A stretch of DNA of 56,143 nt from Bradyrhizobiaceae bacterium (GTDB lineage Bacteria > Pseudomonadota > Alphaproteobacteria > Rhizobiales > Xanthobacteraceae): positions 1-56,143 of the forward strand of contig CANKBJ010000008.1 of NCBI GenBank assembly GCA_947479905.1. The letters run 5' to 3'. The notes under the pieces are model-generated. The model did no database searches, was not told where the DNA came from, and was given only the letters and a program-made list of their open reading frames with translations. Position numbers and translations under genes: made by a program. Shown in pieces: positions 49,372-56,143 of the stretch. Positions within the stretch are counted from its first letter, which is position 1, and each line of letters opens with the position of its first letter.

Positions 49372-50785
49372 ACTCTTCCGCACCACCACGTTCAAGCTGA
49401 CGCTGGTCTATCTGACGGTGTTCGCGCTGTTCGCGGCCTTTCTGCTCGGCTATTTCGCGCTCAACACCCGCCGTCTGATCACCGAACAGATCACCGACAC
49501 GGTCAATGCCGAGATCACCGGCCTGTCGGAGCAGTACCGGCAGGGCGGCATCAGGCGGCTGGTGATCGTCGTCGACGAGCGGGCGCGCCGGCCGGGCTCC
49601 AGCCTCTATCTGGTCACGACATTCTCCGGCGAGGCCTTGGCAGGCAACGTGACGGCGCTGCAGCCCGGAACATTGGACACTCCTGGCTGGGCCGAGACCA
49701 GCTACCGCCGTCTCGACGAGGCCGAAGACAAGGACAAAGACCATCCCGATCATCATGCACTGGTGCGGGTGTTCCAGCTTCCCGGCGGCTTCCGCATGCT
49801 GGTCGGCCGCGATCTCGACGAGCGCGAGCGGCTCTACCACATCGTGCTCGACGCCGGGCGCTGGTCGGTGGCCATCGTCGTCATTCTTGGTCTGGCCGGC
49901 GGCCTGTTCGTGACGCGCCGCGTGCTGCGCCGCGTCGACGCCATGACCGAGACCAGCCGCAGCATCATGGCCGGCGATCTCGGCGAGCGGCTGCCGGTGG
50001 CCGGTACCGGCGACGAACTCGACCGACTCGCGGTCAATCTCAATCTGATGCTGGAGCGGATCGAAGCCCTGATGCTTGGCCTCAAGGAAGTGTCCGACAA
50101 TATAGCGCACGATCTCAAGACGCCGCTGACGCGGCTGCGCAACCGCACCGAACAGGCGCTGCGCACCGGCGGGAGCGAAGCGGAGTATCGCGCCGCGCTG
50201 GAAGGCACGATCGAGGAGTCGGACGGACTGATCCGCACTTTCAACGCGCTATTGATGATCGCACGCGCCGAGTCGGGGCAGGCGCGCGACGGCATGATCG
50301 AATTCGACGCCGCCGAGATCGCCAATGACATCGGCGAACTCTATGAGCCCTTGGCCGACGAGAAGGGCATCGTGCTGACGGTTGACGCCGGCACGCCGGC
50401 GCCGGTGAAGGGCAACCGCGAACTGGTCAGCCAGGCGCTGGCCAATCTGGTCGACAACGCCATCAAATATGCCGAACCGCGTGACCGCGCCGCCGGCGGC
50501 GCGTCCGGCGAAATCGTGGTCAAGGCGGTAAATGAAGACGACCGGGTTCTGCTGATCGTCGCCGACAACGGTCCGGGCATTCCCGAGGCTGACCGCGGAC
50601 GCGCGCTCGAACGCTTCGTCCGGCTCGAGCAGAGCCGCTCGCAACCGGGCTCCGGGCTGGGGCTGAGCCTGGCGGCGGCGGTGGCGCGGCTGCATGGCGG
50701 CGAATTGACGCTTGCGGATAACGCGCCCGGTCTCAAAAGCATCATTGCTTTGCCGCGCGGAGGCCCGGTACAGATTGCAGGATGA
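49355..50785 (+). CDS. Sensor histidine kinase (HAMP, HisKA, HATPase)
   Basis: 476 aa. TM1 about 15-37, periplasmic domain with an acidic/His stretch (EAEDKDKDHPDHHALVRVF), TM2 about 165-187, HAMP (RRVLRRVDAMTETSRSIMAGDLGERLPV), phospho-acceptor NIAHDLKTPLTRLRNR, N-box VDNAIKYAE and G boxes ADNGPGIP and PGSGLGLSLA. Works with the overlapping regulator, presumably sensing envelope stress together with the Do protease. Its stop overlaps the glnE start (ATGA). Confidence 0.93.
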   Translation: MTALGKLFRTTTFKLTLVYLTVFALFAAFLLGYFALNTRRLITEQITDTVNAEITGLSEQYRQGGIRRLVIVVDERARRPGSSLYLVTTFSGEALAGNVTALQPGTLDTPGWAETSYRRLDEAEDKDKDHPDHHALVRVFQLPGGFRMLVGRDLDERERLYHIVLDAGRWSVAIVVILGLAGGLFVTRRVLRRVDAMTETSRSIMAGDLGERLPVAGTGDELDRLAVNLNLMLERIEALMLGLKEVSDNIAHDLKTPLTRLRNRTEQALRTGGSEAEYRAALEGTIEESDGLIRTFNALLMIARAESGQARDGMIEFDAAEIANDIGELYEPLADEKGIVLTVDAGTPAPVKGNRELVSQALANLVDNAIKYAEPRDRAAGGASGEIVVKAVNEDDRVLLIVADNGPGIPEADRGRALERFVRLEQSRSQPGSGLGLSLAAAVARLHGGELTLADNAPGLKSIIALPRGGPVQIAG

Positions 50786-53769
50786 GTGCTCCTGCCGGAC
50801 ACCACGACAACCTGACCAATGCCTTGCCGCCGTCCGGTGGAGGATCGCTTGCTGCGCGCATCGTGACGGCGCCCTTCACGGTCGATCCGGAAGCAGCCAA
50901 AGTCGGGCTGAACGCCTGGCTGGACGGTCTGGCCGAGGCCGAGGGCCGAACGCTGCGAGCACTGTTGGCGGCGCATCCGATCGTCGAAGACCTGCTGGCG
51001 AGTCTTGCCGATCATTCGCCGTTCCTGTCGGATCTGGTGACGGCATCGCCAGCGCGACTCGAAGCGCTGATGGCCGGCGAGCCCGAACGCCACCTTGACG
51101 ATCTTCTCGCCGCAAGCGGCCGCGCCGCCGCGCAGGCTGACGACATCGACGAGGCGATGCGCATTCTGCGTCGTATGAAGGCGGAAGCAGCGCTCCTGAT
51201 CGCGCTCGCCGATATCGGCGGCGTCTGGCCGGTGATGCGGGCGACCCGCGCGCTCACCGATTTGGCCGATACCGCGGTCGATGCCGCCGTGCGCTTCGCC
51301 CTGTCGGAAGCCGCGCGCGCCGGACGGCTTGTGCCGAAGGACAAGGACAATCCGCAAATCGGCAGCGGTTATATCGTGCTCGCCATGGGCAAGATGGGCG
51401 GCTTCGAACTTAATTATTCCAGCGATATCGATCTCATCGTTTTCTTCGATCCGGCGAGCCCGGCGTTGCCGGAAGGCGCGGAAGCGGCGCGCGTATTCGT
51501 GCGTATCACCCAGCGTGTGGTGAAGCTACTGCAGGAGCACACCGGCGACGGCTACGTCTTCCGCACCGATCTGCGGCTGCGGCCCGATCCGGCCTCGACC
51601 GGCATTGCAATCTCGACCCAGGCCGCGATGGTCTATTACGAAAGCGTCGGCCAGAACTGGGAACGGGCGATGATGATCAAGGGCCGCGCCTGCGCCGGCG
51701 ATATCGCCGCGGGCGAGGCGATCCTCAACGATCTGGCGCCTTTCGTCTGGCGCAAATATCTCGATTTTGCCGCGGTCGCCGACGTTCATGCGATGAAGCG
51801 GCAGATCAATGCCTTTCGCGGCCACGGCGAGATCGCGGTCGAGGGCCACAATATCAAGCTCGGGCGCGGCGGCATCCGCGAGATCGAATTCTTCGCGCAG
51901 ACCCAGCAACTGATCGCCGGCGGACGCAATCCGCATCTGCGCGATCGCGACACGCTCATCACCCTCGACAAACTCTGCGAAGACCGCTGGATCGACGTCG
52001 CAGCGCGTGACGCAATGAAGGCGGCCTATTGCTTCCTGCGCACGGTCGAACACCGTTTGCAGATGGTCAATGACGAGCAAACGCAATTGCTGCCGGCTTC
52101 GCGCGCCGATCTCGAACGCTTCGCGCATTTTCTTGGATATAACAGTCGCGATGCCTTTGCCGAGGTCCTGGTCGGTCATCTCGAAGCCGTGCAAAGTCAT
52201 TATGCGCGGCTGTTCGAGAAAGTGCCGGATGGCGACGGGCCGGCTTTGGCTTTCCCTGCCGGCGCCGACGATCCGCAGACCTTGGCGCGGCTGACCGAAC
52301 TCGGCTTTCTTGCGCCGCTGGAAACCTCAAACATTGTGCGGCAATGGCTCGCCGGCGAACATCGCTCGCTCAAAGGCGACGTGACGCGCGAGCATCTGAC
52401 CGCGCTGTTGCCGACATTGCTGGAGCATATCGGTCGCACCGACAGTCCGGCCGCGACTTTGGTGCTGTTCGACCATTTCCTCGCCAATTTGCACGGCGCG
52501 GCGCGGCTGTTATCGCTGCTGCGGCAGAAGCCGGAACTCATCGCGCTGATCGCGCTGGTGCTCGGCATCGCGCCCCGGCTCGCCGATACGCTGGCGCGCC
52601 ATCCGCAGGTGATGGACGCGCTGGTCGATCCAAGCTTTTTCGGCGTGCTGCCGGACGACGAGGAATTGCAACGCCGCCTCGACGCCGCGCTGGCGCAGGC
52701 GCGGTATGACGAGGATCTGCTCGAACGCATCCGCATGTTCGGGCTGGAATACATGTTCCTGATCGGCGTGCGCATTTTGTCCGGCACGCTGACCGCGCGG
52801 CTGGCGGGCGAGGCCTTCGCGCGGCTGGCCGATGCCGTGATCCGCGCCGTGCATCGCGCGGTGTCGGAGAATTTCGCCGGCACCTACGGCCACATCAAGG
52901 CGGAGGAAACCGCGGTGCTGGCGATGGGCAAGCTGGGAGGCCGCGAAATGACCGCGACCTCCGATCTCGATTTGATCTTGTTTTACGATTTCGATGGCGA
53001 GCACCCGGAATCGACCAGCAAACGCATGTTGTATGGGGCGCAGTATTTCGCCCGCCTGACGCAACGCCTGATCAATGCGTTGACCGCGCAAACCAATTAC
53101 GGCGCGCTCTACGAGGTCGATATGCGGCTGCGGCCGTCGGGGCAGGCGGGGCCTCTGGCGACGAAGATCGGCAGCTTTACCGATTATCAGGAAAACGAAG
53201 CCTGGACCTGGGAACACATGGCGCTGACCCGCGCCCGGGTGGTCTCGGCTTCTCCTGCTTTCGCCAGCCGCGTCGAGGCCGTCATCCGGGACATATTGAG
53301 ACGGCCGCGCGACGCCGATCAGATCGCTGGCGACGTCGTCGAAATGCGCACGGCGATCGCGCGGGAAAAGGGCGACAGCAATCCGTGGGATTTCAAGAAT
53401 GCCGCCGGTGGTCTGGTCGATCTTGAATTCATCGCGCAATATCTGCAACTGGTACACGGGCATGACCACCCCGGAATCCTCGACACGTCGACGGCGCGGG
53501 TGCTCGATAAAGCGCGGCAGTTGCGGCTGGTGTCGGTCGAGGATGCCGAGGTGCTGCGTCCGGCGGCGCAACTCTATCAGGACCTGACCCAGATATTGCG
53601 GCTGTGTCTGGCCGGTCCGTTCGACGCCAAAACCGCCGGACCCGGGCTACTGCGGCTTTTGGCGCGGGCCGCCGACGTGCCGGATTTCGCCACCTTGAAC
53701 GTGACGCTTTTGGAAACGCAAAAGCGGGTGCGCGAAAGCTTCGTGAGGATTTTGGGCAAGGCGCCGTAG
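50782..53769 (+). CDS. glnE: Bifunctional glutamine synthetase adenylyltransferase/deadenylase GlnE
   Basis: 995 aa with two nucleotidyltransferase domains: the N-terminal deadenylase active site in AMGKMGGFELNYSSDIDLIVFFD and the C-terminal adenylylation site in AMGKLGGREMTATSDLDLILFYDF, each followed by a helical GlnD/PII-response domain (for example LRLRPDPASTGIA and MRLRPSGQAGPLATKIGSF). It adjusts glutamine synthetase activity to nitrogen status under PII control. It starts in the ATGA of the kinase stop, so nitrogen control is translationally coupled to a two-component system. Confidence 0.97.
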   Translation: MSAPAGHHDNLTNALPPSGGGSLAARIVTAPFTVDPEAAKVGLNAWLDGLAEAEGRTLRALLAAHPIVEDLLASLADHSPFLSDLVTASPARLEALMAGEPERHLDDLLAASGRAAAQADDIDEAMRILRRMKAEAALLIALADIGGVWPVMRATRALTDLADTAVDAAVRFALSEAARAGRLVPKDKDNPQIGSGYIVLAMGKMGGFELNYSSDIDLIVFFDPASPALPEGAEAARVFVRITQRVVKLLQEHTGDGYVFRTDLRLRPDPASTGIAISTQAAMVYYESVGQNWERAMMIKGRACAGDIAAGEAILNDLAPFVWRKYLDFAAVADVHAMKRQINAFRGHGEIAVEGHNIKLGRGGIREIEFFAQTQQLIAGGRNPHLRDRDTLITLDKLCEDRWIDVAARDAMKAAYCFLRTVEHRLQMVNDEQTQLLPASRADLERFAHFLGYNSRDAFAEVLVGHLEAVQSHYARLFEKVPDGDGPALAFPAGADDPQTLARLTELGFLAPLETSNIVRQWLAGEHRSLKGDVTREHLTALLPTLLEHIGRTDSPAATLVLFDHFLANLHGAARLLSLLRQKPELIALIALVLGIAPRLADTLARHPQVMDALVDPSFFGVLPDDEELQRRLDAALAQARYDEDLLERIRMFGLEYMFLIGVRILSGTLTARLAGEAFARLADAVIRAVHRAVSENFAGTYGHIKAEETAVLAMGKLGGREMTATSDLDLILFYDFDGEHPESTSKRMLYGAQYFARLTQRLINALTAQTNYGALYEVDMRLRPSGQAGPLATKIGSFTDYQENEAWTWEHMALTRARVVSASPAFASRVEAVIRDILRRPRDADQIAGDVVEMRTAIAREKGDSNPWDFKNAAGGLVDLEFIAQYLQLVHGHDHPGILDTSTARVLDKARQLRLVSVEDAEVLRPAAQLYQDLTQILRLCLAGPFDAKTAGPGLLRLLARAADVPDFATLNVTLLETQKRVRESFVRILGKAP

Positions 53770-53777
53770 CGCGACGG

Positions 53778-56072
53778 TCAGGCCGCCTCGTCCTTCGGCA
53801 GCGGGCATTGCGGCTTCAGCGGCAGGCGGACGACGACCAGCGTGCCGCGGCCGAGGGCCGAGCGAATGCGCATGCGCCCGCCATGCAGCTCGACCAGCGA
53901 CTTGGCGATGGCCAGGCCAAGACCGGAGCCCTGATGGCTTTTGGTGAGCTGGCTTTCGACCTGCTCGAACGGGCGGCCCAACTTTGCCAGAGCTTCCTTG
54001 GCGATGCCGATGCCGCTGTCGGCAATGCTCAGCACCACGCAGTTTTCCGCCATGCGTCCGCGCACGGTGACCTGACCGCCGACCGGGGTGAATTTGACGG
54101 CGTTGGACAGAAGATTGAGCGCGACCTGCTTGAGCGCGCGGCGGTCGGCGCGCAGATGCAAGTCCGGCGATATCCGGGCGCTGAGCTTGAGCTGCTTGTC
54201 GCTGGCGCGGGCAGAGACGACGCGCATCGACTCGGCAAGCAGCGAATCGAGATCGAGGTCCTCGAAATCGAGGCGGATGCGGCCGGCCTCGATCTTCGAC
54301 ATGTCGAGAATGTCGTTGATGACTTCGAGCAGATATTGGCCGCTGCCGAGAATGTCGTTGCAGTACTCGCGGTATTTGTCGGCGCCGAGCGGGCCGAACA
54401 TGCCGGATTCCATGATCTCGGAAAAGCCGATGATCGCATTGAGCGGCGTGCGCAACTCGTGGCTCATATTAGCGAGGAATTTCGACTTGGCCTGGTTGGC
54501 TTCCTCGGCGCGGGTTTTTTCGACGGCATATTTTTCGGCAAGTTCGGCGGTGCGTTGCTGCGAGGCGCGCAGATCGGAGACGGTCGCCATCAAACGCTGT
54601 TCGCTGTCGATCAGCTTTTCTTCATGCGTCTTGAGCGCGGTGATATCGGTGCCGACCGACACATAGCCGCCGTCCTTGGTGCGGCGTTCGCTGATGTGCA
54701 GCCAGCGGCCGTCTTCAAGCTGGGCTTCAAAGGTGCGCGCGCCCGGAACCGCCGGGCCGCCGGTCGCGACCTTGTTGCGGACCACCGGCTTGCTGCCGGC
54801 CGCCACCACGGACTCATAGGACGCGCCAACGACGATTTCGCTGTCGGGCAGGTGGTGCAGGTCCTGGAAATTGGAGTTGCACAGCACCAGCCGGTTTTCC
54901 GCGTCCCACAGCACGAAGGCTTCCGGAATGGTTTCGATGGCGTCACGCAGGCGCATGTCGGCGGCCATGGTTTTTTCGACCAGACTTTTCTGTTCAGTGA
55001 CGTCGACGGCGATGCCGATCAGATGCAGGCCCGGATCGCCGGCCTGCCGGACGATTTCACAGCGGGCGCGCAGCCAGACCCAGTGGCCGTTGGCGTGACG
55101 CATGCGGAAGGCGTGATCGATGGTAGTGGTGCGCGCTTCGGCGAGATCGGTCGCCAGTGCGTAAAGTTCGAGATCGTCGGGGTGCATGAGCGCGTTGACG
55201 TCGCCGAAGCTCAACAGGTCGTCCTTGGCCTTGAGGCCGAGAATATCGAACATCGATTGCGACCAGAAGATACGGCCGCGCGCCAGGTCCCAGTCCCACA
55301 GGCCGCAGCGACCGCGGTTGAGCGCGGTGTCGATGCGGCTGCGCACCGTCTCATAAATGACGTCGGCTTCGCGGGCGCGTGTCGCCTGCCAGTGAAAGGC
55401 AAAGCCGAGGATCAGAACGACGAAGCCGGTGGTGGCCGACAGAGTAATCGTCAGCGTGGTGAGCGAGCGCCACGACGCCAACGCGGCGTCGCGCGGCTGC
55501 ACGACGGCCAATTGGCCGAACGGCGCGTTCAGCAGGCGCACGGTGGCGAGCGCCGGCGCAGTATCGGGCAGGACGACTTCCATCACGCCGGCGCCGGCGC
55601 CAAAGGTGGTGAGCGGCTGGGTCGGGCCGAGCAGGTCGATCAGACGACGGCCGACGGTGAGATCGGTAGTGGGGATCGCGGCGATCACAACGCCTTGATC
55701 GTTGGCCAGGAGAAAGTGGCGCCCGGCGCCGGTCGCCCAGGACGGCAGCGACTTGGCCAGCAATTCCTGCGGACGCTCGACCGCGTCGCGGGCATTCTTG
55801 AGCGGCTGGATGAGCCGCTCGGCGGCGACGTCGGCGACCGCGTCGAGCGACAGCACCATGGTGTCGAGTGTCTGGCGGCGCTGATCGAGCACCTGAACCG
55901 CTGCGCCGACGCAGATGGTCACCAGAAAGGCAATGATTAGCACCGGCACCGCGCGACGCAGCAGGGGCTCCGCCGTCAGCAGCCGCCGATACGCCGGATT
56001 GGCGATCGATTGCGCGAGGCCCTTGATCGAATCGCTCCGTGCAGACGCACTCGCCATAGTGGCGCGCGCCAT
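53778..56072 (-). CDS. PleC-like PAS sensor histidine kinase
   Basis: 764 aa. TM1 about 40-62, an extracytoplasmic domain to about 210, TM2 about 214-236, PAS (about 255-375, GLWDWDLARGRIFWSQSMFDILG), a second PAS (about 385-500), HisKA with H in NMSHELRTPLNAIIGFSEIMESGMFGPLG around 536, then HATPase with ADSGIGI and GSGLGLAIAKSLVELHGG. The HisKA segment is of the PleC/DivJ/PdhS type that acts on DivK and feeds the CtrA pathway, and a PleC-like gene beside glnE is familiar in rhizobia. GGAGG at 56079-56083 supports the ATG at 56072. Converges with glnE. Confidence 0.9.
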   Translation of the reverse strand: MARATMASASARSDSIKGLAQSIANPAYRRLLTAEPLLRRAVPVLIIAFLVTICVGAAVQVLDQRRQTLDTMVLSLDAVADVAAERLIQPLKNARDAVERPQELLAKSLPSWATGAGRHFLLANDQGVVIAAIPTTDLTVGRRLIDLLGPTQPLTTFGAGAGVMEVVLPDTAPALATVRLLNAPFGQLAVVQPRDAALASWRSLTTLTITLSATTGFVVLILGFAFHWQATRAREADVIYETVRSRIDTALNRGRCGLWDWDLARGRIFWSQSMFDILGLKAKDDLLSFGDVNALMHPDDLELYALATDLAEARTTTIDHAFRMRHANGHWVWLRARCEIVRQAGDPGLHLIGIAVDVTEQKSLVEKTMAADMRLRDAIETIPEAFVLWDAENRLVLCNSNFQDLHHLPDSEIVVGASYESVVAAGSKPVVRNKVATGGPAVPGARTFEAQLEDGRWLHISERRTKDGGYVSVGTDITALKTHEEKLIDSEQRLMATVSDLRASQQRTAELAEKYAVEKTRAEEANQAKSKFLANMSHELRTPLNAIIGFSEIMESGMFGPLGADKYREYCNDILGSGQYLLEVINDILDMSKIEAGRIRLDFEDLDLDSLLAESMRVVSARASDKQLKLSARISPDLHLRADRRALKQVALNLLSNAVKFTPVGGQVTVRGRMAENCVVLSIADSGIGIAKEALAKLGRPFEQVESQLTKSHQGSGLGLAIAKSLVELHGGRMRIRSALGRGTLVVVRLPLKPQCPLPKDEAA

Positions 56073-56143
56073 GAAGGCCTCCGTGTGGAATTTCCCCTAC
56101 CGCCCTGAGCCGGAAGCACCGCAATACCCGCCCGAATCAGCAA

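Noticed and set aside
53604-55940. A 778-codon plus-strand frame opposite the PleC-like kinase
   Set aside because: Antisense shadow: the minus-strand kinase has complete PAS/HisKA/HATPase motifs, the plus-strand product has none.

Overview
The window is about 56 kb of high-GC (visibly around 65%) alphaproteobacterial chromosome. Gene content, codon style and repeats point to Hyphomicrobiales (Rhizobiales), close to the Bradyrhizobium/Rhodopseudomonas/Pseudolabrys neighbourhood. Indicators are a degP-regulator-kinase-glnE-PleC-like block, a FeuP/FeuQ-like two-component pair, an aa3-oxidase subunit IV gene, DUF6894-type small proteins and typical rhizobial intergenic repeats. The assignment is inferred from content, not from a marker gene.

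Left flank (1-10.7 kb): the 3' end of an MFS drug exporter; a minus-strand operon of a giant six-PAS hybrid histidine kinase and a Crp/Fnr regulator; a minus-strand FMN reductase-pirin pair facing a divergent HxlR regulator (a likely quinone/redox stress unit); an APC permease; a tiny lipoprotein; and an aa3 cytochrome oxidase subunit IV gene followed by a strong terminator.

Centre (10.76-39.2 kb): a nearly complete gene transfer agent (GTA)-like cluster on the plus strand, in RcGTA order. It runs small terminase, large terminase, portal, two small proteins, prohead protease, major capsid, head-tail connectors, DUF3168, tail tube, GTA gp10, tail chaperone, a short tape measure, DUF2460, DUF2163, NlpC/P60 peptidase and the TIM-barrel hub/megatron. 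A DUF2793 fibre-like protein, a GH108 endolysin and two holin-like proteins follow. No integrase, replication gene or repressor was recognised. Four effector-like modules sit between the structural genes. Each starts with an N-terminal segment ending in the shared motif YRPDQ(A/P)RVPxGxRxGGQW and continues into a different C-terminal domain: a Cys-rich domain, an HNH-like nuclease, a Cys/His nuclease-like domain and a PD-(D/E)XK-like nuclease. Three are followed by probable immunity genes (two DUF6968-like paralogues, DUF2019, and a 120-aa protein). Three of the four effector reading frames are broken (frameshift, in-frame TAG, in-frame TGA), while all recognised structural genes and the downstream immunity genes are open. 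The one intact effector/immunity pair lies between the major capsid gene and a diverged second copy of the capsid gene's 3' end, which suggests insertion by homologous recombination. Host-like minus-strand genes (Sel1 repeat protein, flagellar rod-like protein, two trypsin-like proteases, a Cys-rich secreted protein, a 357-aa unknown) also interrupt the cluster.

Right flank (39.8-56.1 kb): nitroreductase; a small secreted protein plus FeuP/FeuQ-like regulator and kinase; a glycine-zipper lipoprotein gene with an amber codon in its signal peptide; a copy of a 106-bp repeat also present, inverted, near 14.7 kb; an unknown 468-aa gene behind a perfect CtrA-type box; ccmI (without ccmEFH); a Do-family protease with phased promoter repeats; an OmpR-type regulator/kinase pair; glnE; and a convergent PleC-like histidine kinase. 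Start positions and family names come from reading the sequence and from memory; no database search was run.
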